The notes below the pieces were generated by a model. The model was not told the origin of the DNA and ran no database searches. It worked only from the letters and a program-made list of their open reading frames with translations. A stretch of 64,000 bases of DNA. Origin: Chitinasiproducens palmae (lineage in GTDB: Bacteria > Pseudomonadota > Gammaproteobacteria > Burkholderiales > Burkholderiaceae). The stretch covers positions 62,001 to 126,000 of the forward strand of contig NZ_FNLO01000014.1 of the NCBI RefSeq assembly GCF_900095735.1. The letters run 5' to 3'. Both the position numbers and the translations under genes were made by a program. Below are positions 18,081-29,538 of the stretch, piece by piece; the stretch's first letter is position 1, and every line of letters starts with the position of its first letter.

Positions 18081-19016
18081 ATGACATTTGCATTCGTATT
18101 TCCCGGTCAGGGCTCCCAAGCGGTCGGCATGCTCGACGCGTTCGCCGACATGCCGGTGGTGCGCGAGACCGTAGCCGAGGCATCCGATGCGCTCGGGCAG
18201 GATCTGGGCAAGCTGATCGCCGAAGGTCCCGCCGACCAGCTGGGCCTGACCACCAACACCCAACCGGTGATGCTGACCGCGGCCTACGCCGTGTACCGCG
18301 CCTGGCAGGCCGAGGGCGGTCCGACGCCCGGTCTGGTCGCCGGCCACAGTCTTGGCGAGTACACCGCGCTGGTCGTGGCGGGCGCGCTCGCGTTCGCCGA
18401 TGCGGTGCCGCTGGTGCGCTTCCGTGCCGAGGCGATGCAGAGCGCGGTGCCGGTCGGCGAAGGCGGCATGGCCGCGATCCTCGGCCTGGATGACGCCACC
18501 GTCGAGGCGGTTTGCGTCGAGGCGTCGAGCGTCGGCGTCGTCGAGGCCGTGAATTTCAATGCGCCAGCGCAGGTCGTCATCGCCGGCGCGAAGGCCGCCG
18601 TCGAAAAAGCCTGCGAGATCGCCAAGGCGCGCGGCGCGAAACGCGCGTTGCCGCTGCCGGTGTCCGCGCCGTTCCATTCGTCGCTGCTGGCCCCGGCATC
18701 GGAGCGCCTGCGCGAGCGTCTGGCACAGATCCAGATCAATACGCCGGTCATCCCGGTGGTTAACAATATCGATGTCGCGGTCGCCAGCGACCCGGCCGCG
18801 ATCCGCGACGCGCTGGTGCGGCAGGCCGCCGGCCCGGTGCGCTGGGTCGAATGCGTGCAGGCGCTCGGCGAGCGCGGCGCGACGACGGTGATCGAGTGCG
18901 GCCCCGGCAAGGTGCTGGCCGGACTGGTCAAGCGCATCGAGCCGGCCCTGGCTGGCGGCGCGATCGTCGATCCGGCCAGCCTGCGCGACGCGCTGGCGAC
19001 GCTCGGCGCGCGATAG
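18081..19016 (+). CDS. fabD: malonyl-CoA:ACP transacylase FabD
   Basis: FabD loads malonyl groups from CoA onto acyl carrier protein. The 311-residue protein shows FVFPGQGSQAVGM at the start, the nucleophilic Ser90 in AGHSLGEYTALV, and the catalytic His in SAPFHSSLL. Length and motifs are canonical. It lies in the plsX-fabH-fabD-fabG run. Confidence 0.97.
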   Translation: MTFAFVFPGQGSQAVGMLDAFADMPVVRETVAEASDALGQDLGKLIAEGPADQLGLTTNTQPVMLTAAYAVYRAWQAEGGPTPGLVAGHSLGEYTALVVAGALAFADAVPLVRFRAEAMQSAVPVGEGGMAAILGLDDATVEAVCVEASSVGVVEAVNFNAPAQVVIAGAKAAVEKACEIAKARGAKRALPLPVSAPFHSSLLAPASERLRERLAQIQINTPVIPVVNNIDVAVASDPAAIRDALVRQAAGPVRWVECVQALGERGATTVIECGPGKVLAGLVKRIEPALAGGAIVDPASLRDALATLGAR

Positions 19017-19072
19017 CGCGGACGACGACGCGACCGGGTGCGCCCGGCAGCGTGGCTACAGTGGAAAGAGAC

Positions 19073-19819
19073 ATGAGTGAAAACATGAAGGGTCGTACCG
19101 TGTTGGTCACCGGCGCCTCCCGCGGCATCGGACGCGCGATCGCATTGCGCCTGGCGGCAGCCGGTGCCACGGTGATCGGCACGGCGACCAGCCAGGCCGG
19201 CATCGACGGGCTGCTCGGCGCGCTGCGCGACGCGGGCCACGACGGCGACGGCCGTGTCGTGGACGTCAACGACGCGGCGGCCGTCGAGGCGCTGGTCGAC
19301 GAGATCGTCAAGACCCACGGCGCGCTCGACGTGCTGGTCAACAACGCCGGCATCACCCGCGATCAGTTGGCGCTGCGGATGAAGGACGACGACTGGGACG
19401 CGGTGCTCGATACCAATCTGAAGTCCGTGTTCCGCCTCTCGCGTCTCGCCATCAAGCCGATGATGAAGGCCCGGCGCGGGCGTATCGTGAACATCACCTC
19501 GGTGGTCGGTTCGTCCGGCAACCCTGGGCAGGCCAACTACGCGGCGGCGAAGGCCGGCGTGGCCGGCATGAGCCGCGCGCTGGCGCGGGAAGTGGGCAGC
19601 CGCGGCATCACGGTGAACTGCGTGGCGCCCGGTTTCATCGATACCGACATGACGCGCGAGCTGGGCGAGGCGCAGCAGACCGCGCTCAAGGCACAGATCC
19701 CGCTGGGCAGGCTGGGCAGCGTCGACGACATCGCCGCCGCCGTGGCTTTTCTGGCCTCGGACGACGCCGGCTACATCACTGGCACCACCTTGCACGTCAA
19801 CGGCGGCATGTATATGTAA
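19073..19819 (+). CDS. fabG: 3-oxoacyl-ACP reductase FabG
   Basis: FabG is the NADPH-dependent reductase of the elongation cycle. A 248-residue short-chain dehydrogenase with the nucleotide-binding TGASRGIGRAIA, NNAG at residues 90-93, and the catalytic Ser143, Tyr156 and Lys160 (YAAAK). The ATG follows GGAAAGAGAC; a second ATG lies four codons later (MKGRTVL) and could be used instead. A gap of about 145 bp with the acpP ribosome-binding site follows. Confidence 0.96.
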   Translation: MSENMKGRTVLVTGASRGIGRAIALRLAAAGATVIGTATSQAGIDGLLGALRDAGHDGDGRVVDVNDAAAVEALVDEIVKTHGALDVLVNNAGITRDQLALRMKDDDWDAVLDTNLKSVFRLSRLAIKPMMKARRGRIVNITSVVGSSGNPGQANYAAAKAGVAGMSRALAREVGSRGITVNCVAPGFIDTDMTRELGEAQQTALKAQIPLGRLGSVDDIAAAVAFLASDDAGYITGTTLHVNGGMYM

Positions 19820-19965
19820 TTCCGCCGCGGCGGAGCTTTTCGACAGCCGTTGCGGTGCAATCCGTGCGGCTGTATACCCCTGTGCGCGGGCGACTATTTT
19901 GCGGTGGCAAACCTGCTAAAATGCGCGCACTCGCATTTCTGACTTTAATACCCGTGGAGGGCTGA

Positions 19966-20205
<240 letters not shown>

Positions 20206-20265
20206 GATCGACACTTTCGCAGTGTTGGTCCTGGCATGCGTCCCGTTACGGGGCGGACCTGACCG

Positions 20266-20312
20266 GCCACAGCCGCGGCAAGGCAACGGCCTTCGCCGCC
20301 GCTGTGGCTTTT
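20266..20312 (+). terminator. hairpin between acpP and fabF
   Basis: The arms GCCACAGC and GCTGTGGC (20266-20273 with 20301-20308) close a longer internally paired structure (AAGGC with GCCTT) and are followed by TTTT. It lies 60 bp after acpP and about 30 bp before the fabF start, so it is placed to act as a partial terminator or as an mRNA stabiliser. Confidence 0.75.
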
Positions 20313-20343
20313 GTCATGTGGAAAAGGAAATGAGGAAAGCATC

Positions 20344-21627
20344 GTGAGCCGCCGTGTCGTTGTAACGGGACTTGGTCATATTTCTCCGGTCGGCAATACC
20401 GTCGAGGCGGGCTGGCAGAGCCTGCTGGCCGGCAAGACCGGGATCGCGAATATCACGAAATTCGACGCGACCGACTTTTCGACCCGCTTCGCCGGCGAGG
20501 TCAAGGATTTCGACATCGCCCGCTTCCTTCCGGTGAAGGACGCGCGCAGCATGGATACGTTCATCCATTACGGCTTGGCCGCGGCGATCCAGGCGCTGGA
20601 GGACAGCGGGCTGGTCGCGGCGCGCAGCTATGACGAGCGCGGCACGGTTGCCCACGGCGCGCTGGTCGGCGGTCTCGATCCGGAGCGCGTCGGCGTGATC
20701 ATCGGCTCGGGCATCGGCGGTCTGCCGCGCATCGAGGAAACCCATGCGACGCTGACCGACAAGGGTCCGCGACGCATCAACCCGTTCTTCGTGCCGGCGT
20801 CGATCATCAACATGGTGGCCGGCCACCTGTCGATTCTGTACGGCATCAAGGGGCCGAATCTGGCGATCGTGACCGCCTGCACCAGCGGCACGCATTCGAT
20901 CGGTGAGGCCGCGCGGATGATCCGCCACGGCGAGGCCGAAGTGATGGTCGCGGGTGGCGCGGAAGCGACGGTGTCGCCGCTGGGCATCGGCGGCTTCGCC
21001 GCGGCGCGCGCGTTGTCGACGCGCAACGACGATCCCGCCACCGCCAGCCGGCCGTGGGACAAGGGGCGTGACGGCTTCGTGCTGGGCGAGGGCGCCGGCG
21101 TGCTGGTGCTCGAGGACTACGAACACGCGAAGCAGCGCGGCGCGACGATCTATTGCGAGATCGTCGGCTACGGGCGCACCGCCGATGCGTACCACATGAC
21201 GTCGCCTTCCGAGGACGGCGAGGGCGCCCGCCGCTGCATGCAGGCCGCTCTGAAGGACGCCGGCCTGACGCCGGATGCGATCCAGTACATCAATGCGCAC
21301 GGCACCTCGACGCCGCAAGGCGACGTTGCCGAATCCGAGGCGGTGAAGGGCGCGCTCGGCAGCGCGGCGCAGAAGGTCGTGGTCAGCTCGACCAAGTCGA
21401 TGACCGGCCACCTGCTGGGCGCCGCGGGCGGCATCGAGGCGGTGTACACCGCGTTGGCCGTCAAGCATGGCAAGATCCCGCCGACCATCAACCTGCACGA
21501 CCAGGATCCGGCCTGCGATCTCGACTATTGCGCGAACACCGCGCGGGACGTCGCGATCGATGCCGCAATCTCGAATTCGTTCGGGTTCGGTGGAACCAAC
21601 GGCTCGCTGGTCTTCAAGCGCGTCTGA
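20344..21627 (+). CDS. fabF: beta-ketoacyl-ACP synthase II FabF, with an inserted loop
   Basis: FabF elongates acyl-ACP and controls the temperature-dependent step to cis-vaccenate. I choose the GTG start at [11 protein letters not shown] because GAGGAAA lies just upstream and the conserved region begins there. The 427-residue protein has catalytic Cys179 ([11 protein letters not shown]), His in [11 protein letters not shown] and His in [14 protein letters not shown]. Compared with my memory of related FabF proteins it carries roughly 14-17 extra residues at about 92-114 ([17 protein letters not shown]), just before RVGVIIGSG. The catalytic set is intact, so it should be active. Confidence 0.95.
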   Translation: MSRRVVVTGLGHISPVGNTVEAGWQSLLAGKTGIANITKFDATDFSTRFAGEVKDFDIARFLPVKDARSMDTFIHYGLAAAIQALEDSGLVAARSYDERGTVAHGALVGGLDPERVGVIIGSGIGGLPRIEETHATLTDKGPRRINPFFVPASIINMVAGHLSILYGIKGPNLAIVTACTSGTHSIGEAARMIRHGEAEVMVAGGAEATVSPLGIGGFAAARALSTRNDDPATASRPWDKGRDGFVLGEGAGVLVLEDYEHAKQRGATIYCEIVGYGRTADAYHMTSPSEDGEGARRCMQAALKDAGLTPDAIQYINAHGTSTPQGDVAESEAVKGALGSAAQKVVVSSTKSMTGHLLGAAGGIEAVYTALAVKHGKIPPTINLHDQDPACDLDYCANTARDVAIDAAISNSFGFGGTNGSLVFKRV

Positions 21628-21660
21628 CCGATGGCGCGTCAGCGACGCCGCGGGCCGCTC

Positions 21661-21710
21661 GGTCGCTGGCGGCTGCTGGCGGGTGCTGGCGGATGGTGGC
21701 GGATGGTGGC
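21661..21710. repeat. five 10-bp repeats after fabF
   Basis: ggtcgctggc, ggctgctggc, gggtgctggc, ggatggtggc, ggatggtggc. Begins 33 bp after the fabF stop. Confidence 0.85.
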
Positions 21711-21941
21711 AGGCTCTAGGCAAGGCCATTGGTAACATTCGCGTCGGTCGGGTGGCGATACAATGCCGTCTCATGCGTTGCGGATGGCCAGCTTCGACCG
21801 CTTTCCGTCATTTGTCGCATCGGACGGCGCCGACGGCAGCGTGTGCAGTGAGCGGCGGGCGCGCGGCGTATCCGATGCCGCTGCTGTCCGGCACCCCGGC
21901 CGGCGCCTCCGTTGCGGGTCACGTTGCCGGCCTGCACCGCC

Positions 21942-21977
21942 CATCTGCATCGCCATGTGCATTGCCATCTGCGTCAC
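21942..21977. repeat. three 12-bp repeats in the rpoE leader
   Basis: catctgcatcgc, catgtgcattgc, catctgcgtcac: 12-bp period with scattered substitutions, about 220 bp upstream of the rpoE start. Confidence 0.75.
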
Positions 21978-22196
21978 CCATACGCTGTGCCGGTGAGCAC
22001 TGGCGTCGCGCCCAGCGGCCGCCGACGTCGCCGCGGTCGCGTTTGCCTTCGATGGCGTTTGCGTCGACCAGCGCGCCGGTACTGCTGCGGGCGCAAGTGC
22101 GCGTTGGCGGCATCGCCGTGCGCTCAGTGCGACAGGCACGGCGCATGCATCCCTTCCTAGCCCCATCGTCGCGACCGCCAGACACGGATTGCCCAG

Positions 22197-22796
22197 TTGA
22201 CCGAAAAAGACATCGACCAGACGCTTGTCGAACGCGTACAGCGCGGCGACAAGGCCGCGTTCGAGCTTCTGGTCGCCAAGTACCAGCGCAAGATCACGCG
22301 CCTGATCGCACGCCTCGTGCGCGACCCCGGCGAGGTCGAGGACGTGTCGCAGGAGGCCTTCATCAAGGCTTACCGCGCGCTGCCGCTGTTCCGCGGCGAA
22401 TCCGCGTTCTACACCTGGCTGTACCGCATCGCGATCAATACCGCGAAGAACCATTTGGCCACGCGCAACCGCCGCGCGCCGACCAGCACGGAAGCCGATG
22501 CAGAAGAAGCTGAAACTTTTGCCGAAGGTGACCAACTAAGGGATATCAATACGCCCGAGTCGGTGTTGATGAGCAAGCAGATCGCGCAGACGGTGAATCG
22601 CGCGATGGCCAGCCTGCCGGAGGAACTGCGCGTCGCGATCAGCTTGCGAGAAATCGATGGTCTCAGCTATGAGGAGATTGCCGAGATGATGGATTGTCCG
22701 ATCGGGACGGTGCGTTCGCGCATCTTCCGCGCGCGGGAAGCCATCGCCAGCAAGCTCAGGCCGTTGCTCGACACGCCCGAAGGACGCCGCTGGTAA
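22197..22796 (+). CDS. rpoE: RNA polymerase sigma factor RpoE (extracytoplasmic function)
   Basis: A 199-residue ECF sigma factor for envelope stress. Region 2 has YQRKITRLIARLVRD, VEDVSQEAFIKAYRALP and FYTWLYRIAINTAKN; region 4 has LPEELRVAISLREIDGLSYEE and CPIGTVRSRIFRAREAI. I use TTG as the start: the homologous N-terminus (TEKDIDQTLVERVQ) begins at exactly that codon and no ATG or GTG lies near in frame. There is no good ribosome-binding site, so translation is probably weak. It leads the rseA-rseB-mucD set that controls it. Confidence 0.95.
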   Translation: MTEKDIDQTLVERVQRGDKAAFELLVAKYQRKITRLIARLVRDPGEVEDVSQEAFIKAYRALPLFRGESAFYTWLYRIAINTAKNHLATRNRRAPTSTEADAEEAETFAEGDQLRDINTPESVLMSKQIAQTVNRAMASLPEELRVAISLREIDGLSYEEIAEMMDCPIGTVRSRIFRAREAIASKLRPLLDTPEGRRW

Positions 22797-22827
22797 GGCG
22801 GCCGCACACAATCGTTGGTCGGAGAGG

Positions 22828-23364
22828 ATGATGGAGCAAAGCGTCAAGAAGCAGGATGAAGGCAGCGAAGCGGCGTGGCTGTCGGGGTTCATGGACGGGG
22901 AGGCCAGTGCCGAAGGGACTGCGCTTTCCGCGGAGGGCCGCGAGACGTGGACGCTGTACCACCTGATCGGCGATACCTTGCGTTCCGACGACCTGGCCGC
23001 GCCGCCCGCGCAGTCGCTGGCCTTCGTCGGCGCGTGCAGCGCCCGGCTTGAAAGCGAACCGTTTTTGCTGGCCCCGTCCGCGCCTCGCACATCCGTCCCG
23101 CTGCGCCGCCGCGTACTGCCGGCGCTGGCCGTCGCGGCCGCGGCGACGATGGTGTGGATCGCAGTGCCGCAGCTGCAGGCCGTGTCCGGCGGCGACGCGC
23201 AACTCGCCGGGACCCCGACCGGTGCGCAGCCGGTCCAGCACCTGGCCGCGCGCGACGACGCCGACCTCGATCCCTATTTCCAGGCGCATCAGCGGCTGGC
23301 GCCCGATCCGATTCTTCGTGACGGCGCCGCACTGATGACAGTTTCCGCCGCGGCCGGCCGGTGA
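22828..23364 (+). CDS. rseA: anti-sigma factor RseA
   Basis: A 178-residue single-pass membrane anti-sigma factor that holds RpoE inactive. The cytoplasmic part has WLSGFMDGEAS and WTLYHLIGDTLRSDD, the sigma-binding domain of RseA proteins. One transmembrane helix (about residues 95-113, PALAVAAAATMVWIAVPQL) leads to a periplasmic tail with DPYFQAHQRLAPDP. Position straight after rpoE fits. On envelope stress the family is cut by DegS-type and RseP-type proteases; those are not in this window. Confidence 0.9.
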   Translation: MMEQSVKKQDEGSEAAWLSGFMDGEASAEGTALSAEGRETWTLYHLIGDTLRSDDLAAPPAQSLAFVGACSARLESEPFLLAPSAPRTSVPLRRRVLPALAVAAAATMVWIAVPQLQAVSGGDAQLAGTPTGAQPVQHLAARDDADLDPYFQAHQRLAPDPILRDGAALMTVSAAAGR

Positions 23365-23524
23365 AGTTGCCCGGCAACGCGCCCGCCAGCAGGCGCGGTC
23401 ACGGCGGTGTGCGCTGCGGCGACGGCTGCGGTTGCTGTGCCGCCCGCGTGCCGGGCCGGACCGGCACGCCGATCGTCCTGGCCACTGTCGCTGTTCTGCC
23501 CCGGCTCAAGGCCGATCCATATCG

Positions 23525-24700
23525 ATGACCCCAAGTCGGCGCTTCATCCCCACGCTCGTCGCACGCAGACGGGCGCTGCACGTCGCGCGGCGCCTGCTGC
23601 GCGCGTCCCATGCCGCCTTGCCCGCACTGCTCGGTGCCGCCCTCGTGGCGAGCGCCGGCCTGTCCACGCAGGCGCTCGCACGGCACGGCGCGCCGTCGGC
23701 GCCACCTGCCCTGTTGAGCAGCGCGCCCGCCGACGGTGCCAGCCCGCAACAGCAGGCGCGCTGGCTGCAACGCATCGCCGACGCCGCGACCCGCCTCGAT
23801 TACGAGGGCACCTTCGTCAATCAGCGCGAAGGCACGGTGCAGTCGTTCCGCATCACGCACGCGGCCGGCCCGGGTGACGACGGCTACCTGCAGGTCGACG
23901 CGCTCGACGGGACGCCGCGGACCACGCTCACCCATCTTGGACGACGGCTCACTTTCCTGCCGGGACGCAAGACCTTGATGATCGCCGCGCAGCAGGACGC
24001 GGCGGTGTTCCCGTCGCTCTTCAAGCCGACCGGCGTCGACGCCCTGTTGGACGTGTACAGCGTGCGGCCGCTCGGCACGCATCGTGTGGCCGGGCGCAGT
24101 TGCGAGCTGACCGAACTGCGTCCGAAGGACGCGCTGCGTTTCACCTATCGCTTCTGCGCCGACAGCGCGACCGGCTTGCTGCTGAGCGCGCAGACCGTCG
24201 ATCGCCAGGACGTCGTTCTTGAGCAGGTTGCATTCACGGGCCTGCGCATCGGCGGCTTGGGCGAGACCGAACGTCTGGCGCTCGAGCGGCGCTACAACGA
24301 ACGCAACGGCTGGCAGGTGATCGACGTGCCGACCGTTGCCGCGCTTGGTCCCGCGGTCAACGCAGCCGGCTCGGCTGCCGCGGGCGATGCGCGGCGCCTG
24401 AACTGCGACGTGCCGGGCTTCCGCAAGCTGGGCGAGTGGCGGCAGGCGATGGCGGCGCGGGCGCCCGGGCAGGCGCCGGTGTCCGTGGTGCAGGCGGTGT
24501 TCGGCGATGGCGTGACCGGAGTGTCCGTCTTCCTCGAGCCGGTCGGCACGAGCAATCGACAAGCGCGTCAGGTGCGCAGCGGCGCGACCAATCTGATCGC
24601 CGAGCAGCATGGCGAGCAATGGGTGACCGTGGTCGGCGAGGCGCCCATCGAAACGCTGCAGCGCTTCGCGTCTTCGCTAGAATACAAGGCCGCGAAGTAG
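23525..24700 (+). CDS. rseB: periplasmic regulator RseB/MucB
   Basis: RseB binds the periplasmic part of RseA and protects it from proteolysis until it senses mislocalised lipoprotein or LPS. The 391-residue protein has an N-terminal export signal (hydrophobic AALPALLGAALVASAGLSTQA), then the MucB/RseB domain (ARWLQRIADAATRLDYEGTF, TRLSF-type LTFLPGRK, and YRFCADSATGLLL) and the C-terminal domain with SVFLEPV and VTVVGEAP. I start at MTPSRRF because upstream codons overlap the leader without similarity. The 160-bp gap to rseA is larger than usual for this pair. Confidence 0.92.
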   Translation: MTPSRRFIPTLVARRRALHVARRLLRASHAALPALLGAALVASAGLSTQALARHGAPSAPPALLSSAPADGASPQQQARWLQRIADAATRLDYEGTFVNQREGTVQSFRITHAAGPGDDGYLQVDALDGTPRTTLTHLGRRLTFLPGRKTLMIAAQQDAAVFPSLFKPTGVDALLDVYSVRPLGTHRVAGRSCELTELRPKDALRFTYRFCADSATGLLLSAQTVDRQDVVLEQVAFTGLRIGGLGETERLALERRYNERNGWQVIDVPTVAALGPAVNAAGSAAAGDARRLNCDVPGFRKLGEWRQAMAARAPGQAPVSVVQAVFGDGVTGVSVFLEPVGTSNRQARQVRSGATNLIAEQHGEQWVTVVGEAPIETLQRFASSLEYKAAK

Positions 24701-24774
24701 TGCCGTTCCGATCCGGTCAGGCGCGTCCCTTGTCGTTTCGTCGGATCTCGACCACAATTTCAGCCCCGCGCTTA

Positions 24775-24807
24775 GTCCCGCTTTTTGGTCCCGCTTTTTG
24801 GTCCCGC
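24775..24807. repeat. 13-bp tandem repeats before mucD
   Basis: gtcccgctttttg occurs twice in tandem (24775-24787, 24788-24800) and a third copy breaks off after gtcccgc. The third copy begins a gtcccgccgtcgggac inverted repeat. It lies just upstream of the mucD start. Confidence 0.88.
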
Positions 24808-24843
24808 CGTCGGGACCTTCACCGTTCAGGTTCGCCCCAGTTC

Positions 24844-26385
24844 ATGACCGCATCCGTGCTTCAACGTCTGGTCGCAGCCGCCGTGAGCTGTGTGTCGCTG
24901 TCCTCCGTCGCCACGGGCGTGCTGGCCGCGCCCGCGCCCGCGGCTTCGGCGCCGCCTGTCGCGAGCGCACCGGCCGCGGCAGTGCCGGCCAGTGCCGCCG
25001 TGCCGACCGCGCCGCCGGCGGCCGCGCTGCCGAATTTCGCCGATCTGGTCGAGCGTGTCGGCCCGGCAGTCGTCAATATCCGCACCGCCGAGAAGATCCA
25101 GCGCGCGCAGCAGTCGTTGCCGCCGTCGCTGCGCGACGGCGACATGGCGGAGTTCTTCCGCCGCTTCTTCGGCATTCCGCTGCCCCGCGGCGACCAGCGC
25201 GACAGTCCGGCCGAGCCCGCGCCTTCGGAAAGCGAGCGCGGCACCGGCCTCGGCTCGGGCTTCATCATCTCGCAGCAAGGCTACGTGATGACGAGCGCGC
25301 ACGTCGTGGACGGCGCGGACACGATCTACGTCACGCTTACCGACAAGCGCGAATTCAAGGCCAAGCTGGTCGGCATCGACGAGCGCACCGACGTCGCGGT
25401 GCTGAAGATCGAAGCGCAGGGGCTGCCGGTCGTGACGATCGGCGATTCGGATCGCGTGCGGGTTGGCGAATGGGTGGTGGCGATCGGTTCGCCGTTCGGA
25501 CTCGACAACACCGTCACGGCCGGCATCGTCAGCGCCAAGGGTCGGGACACGGGCGACTATCTGCCGTTCATCCAGACTGACGTGGCGGTCAATCCCGGCA
25601 ACTCGGGTGGCCCGCTGCTGAACATGCGCGGCGAGGTGATCGGCATCAACTCGCAGATCTACAGCCGCACCGGCGGCTTCATGGGCATTTCGTTCTCGAT
25701 TCCGATCGACGAGGCGATGCGCGTCGCCGATCAGTTGCGCAAGTCGGGGCGGGTCACGCGCAGCCAGATCGCCGTGACCATCGGCGAGGTGTCGAAGGAC
25801 GTGGCCAGCTCGCTCGGTCTGCCGCGCGCGCAGGGCGCGCTGGTCAGCGGCGTCGTGCCCGGTGGTCCGGCCGCGAAGGCCGGCGTGCAGTCGGGCGACA
25901 TCATCCTGAAGTTCAACGGCCGCGTCATCGATCGCGCCACCGACCTGCCGCGGCTGGTCGGAGAGATGAAGCCGGGCGCCTCGGTGCCGATGACGATCTG
26001 GCGCAAGGGACAGTCGCGCGACGTAACCGTCCTGCTGACCGAGGCGGAGGGACCGGCCAGCGCGGCCACCCCGACGGCCGCGCCGCGCAGTGCCGGCAAT
26101 GGCCTCGGCATCGCGGTGGCGGACCTCACCGAGAGCGAGCGCCGCGCGCTCGATCTCGGCGCAACCGGCGTGAAGATCACGCTGGCCGAAGGAGTGGCGG
26201 CCGAGGCGGGGTTGCGTCGCGGCGACGTGCTGCTGCGCATCGGCAACGTCGACGTGAGCAACGCCAAGCAGTTCGAGTCGATCGTCGCGCGCGTGCCGCC
26301 TGGCAAGCTGGTGCCGTTGTTGATCCAGCGTGGCGGCGTGACCATCTTCATCCCGTTGCGCGCCCGCGCGGCCGACGCGCGCTGA
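24844..26385 (+). CDS. mucD: periplasmic serine protease MucD (DegP/HtrA family)
   Basis: A 513-residue Do-type protease and chaperone of the periplasm. It has an N-terminal signal peptide (to about residue 29), a low-complexity Ala/Pro linker, a trypsin-like domain with His153 (TSAHVVDGAD), Asp183 (ERTDVAVLKIE) and Ser254 (VNPGNSGGPLLN), and two PDZ domains (GALVSGVVPGGPAAKAGVQ; the second around VKITLAEGVAAEAGLRRGD). MucD degrades misfolded envelope proteins and dampens the RpoE response. Clustering with rpoE-rseA-rseB supports this over a DegS or DegQ assignment. Confidence 0.95.
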   Translation: MTASVLQRLVAAAVSCVSLSSVATGVLAAPAPAASAPPVASAPAAAVPASAAVPTAPPAAALPNFADLVERVGPAVVNIRTAEKIQRAQQSLPPSLRDGDMAEFFRRFFGIPLPRGDQRDSPAEPAPSESERGTGLGSGFIISQQGYVMTSAHVVDGADTIYVTLTDKREFKAKLVGIDERTDVAVLKIEAQGLPVVTIGDSDRVRVGEWVVAIGSPFGLDNTVTAGIVSAKGRDTGDYLPFIQTDVAVNPGNSGGPLLNMRGEVIGINSQIYSRTGGFMGISFSIPIDEAMRVADQLRKSGRVTRSQIAVTIGEVSKDVASSLGLPRAQGALVSGVVPGGPAAKAGVQSGDIILKFNGRVIDRATDLPRLVGEMKPGASVPMTIWRKGQSRDVTVLLTEAEGPASAATPTAAPRSAGNGLGIAVADLTESERRALDLGATGVKITLAEGVAAEAGLRRGDVLLRIGNVDVSNAKQFESIVARVPPGKLVPLLIQRGGVTIFIPLRARAADAR

Positions 26386-26663
26386 CCGCGGCGGCGGTCG
26401 GTCCCGCGCCGCGCGGCCGGCCACCCCGTGGCGCCTCGGTTGCGCGCCGCGCACGGTTGGCGCACTGTTCGCGCCGCTTGCCCCGGCGCGCCTGCCGTGG
26501 CGCGCGACCGTGCGCCTGACAATTTGGGCTAGAATGCCGGGGTTCCAGGTGCCGTCAGCGGCACCTTGCGACGCCCGCGCCGCCGACGGCGTACCGATGC
26601 CGGCGTCCGCCCTCGATCCGATTTCTGGAAGGCGTGTTCCTGACGACACGCCTTCTTCGCTTA

Positions 26664-28466
<1,803 letters not shown>

Positions 28467-28604
28467 GCGCACGCATCGCCGCGCGCCCGCGTTCGCTGCG
28501 CGGCCGCGGCGCCCCTCCCGCCGCACCGCTGCACCGCCGTGCCCCCGCCGCCACGCGGCCACGCGGCCTGAACGGCTGGCACCGAGATACCAAGAGAAGT
28601 CGCA

Positions 28605-29504
28605 ATGAATTTCACCTTGATCCTGTTCATCCTGACCATCGTCACCGGCGTGGCATGGCTGGCCGACCGTTTCGTCTTCATGCCGGGCCGCCGCCGCAGG
28701 GCGGATGCCGCGTTGGCGGAGTTCGACCGCCAGCAGCGCGCCGCCGGCACGCAGCATGCGCTGGCCGGCAACGAAGCCGCGAGCGCCCGCGCCCGCGTGC
28801 GTGACGAGCAACTGCGGCAGCCCTGGTGGCTCGAATACTCGGCCAGCTTCTTCCCGGTGATCCTGCTGGTGTTCGTACTGCGCTCGTTCATCATCGAACC
28901 GTTCAAGATTCCGTCAGCGTCGATGGTGCCGACCCTGCAGGTCGGCGACTTCATCGTCGTCAACAAATTTAGCTACGGCCTGCGGCTGCCGGTGCTGAAC
29001 CGCAAGGTCGTGCCGCTCGGCGACCCGCAGCGTGGCGACGTCGTGGTGTTCCGTTATCCGGAGGACGAATCGGTCGACTACATCAAGCGCGTCGTCGGCC
29101 TGCCGGGCGACACCGTCTCCTACCAGGACAAGCGGCTGACGATCAACGGTCAGCCGGTGCCCGAACAGGCGCTGCCCGATTATTTCGATGCCGAGCGCGT
29201 GAACTACGCGAAGCAGTATCGGGAGGACCTGCTGGGTCGCAAGCACTTGATCCTGAACAACCCGTCGGTGCCGCCCTACGTGCTCGGCGCCAGCCAGTTC
29301 CCGAACCGGGAGGCGTGTCAGTACAACGACCGTGGCGTGGTTTGCAAGGTGCCGGCCGGCAGCTATTTCGTGATGGGCGACAATCGCGACAACAGCGCCG
29401 ACAGCCGTTACTGGGGCTTCGTGCCCGACCGCAATCTGGTCGGCCGCGCCTTCTTCATCTGGCTGAATTTCGGCGACATGAAGCGGATCGGCCGCTTCGA
29501 CTGA
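28605..29504 (+). CDS. lepB: signal peptidase I (LepB)
   Basis: LepB removes signal peptides from exported proteins at the periplasmic face. The 299-residue protein has two transmembrane helices (about 4-22 and 82-99), the catalytic Ser106 in [10 protein letters not shown], the general-base Lys161 in [11 protein letters not shown], and the box [15 protein letters not shown] ribosome-binding site AAGAGAAG lies before the ATG. It sits between lepA and rnc in the usual order. Confidence 0.97.
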   Translation: MNFTLILFILTIVTGVAWLADRFVFMPGRRRRADAALAEFDRQQRAAGTQHALAGNEAASARARVRDEQLRQPWWLEYSASFFPVILLVFVLRSFIIEPFKIPSASMVPTLQVGDFIVVNKFSYGLRLPVLNRKVVPLGDPQRGDVVVFRYPEDESVDYIKRVVGLPGDTVSYQDKRLTINGQPVPEQALPDYFDAERVNYAKQYREDLLGRKHLILNNPSVPPYVLGASQFPNREACQYNDRGVVCKVPAGSYFVMGDNRDNSADSRYWGFVPDRNLVGRAFFIWLNFGDMKRIGRFD

Positions 29505-29538
29505 CAGGACAGCCGCCCGCGCGGGTGACGGACAAGCG

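Larger units (their letters stand above)
21628..22196. other. fabF-rpoE intergenic region with two repeat arrays
   Basis: 569 bp with no gene that I can support. It begins with five 10-bp units of the type ggNNgctggc (21661-21710), then about 210 bp later has three 12-bp units related to catctgcatcgc (21942-21977). Open frames here have arginine-rich, shadow-like composition. Some relatives have a small gene between fabF and rpoE; a decayed remnant is possible but I cannot show one. The rpoE promoter must lie here; TACAAT at 21759 is a candidate -10 without a good -35. Confidence 0.5.

Noticed and set aside
21763-21996. A possible small gene between fabF and rpoE
   Set aside because: No ribosome-binding site, repeat-derived Cys/Ile/Ala peptides and no family resemblance.
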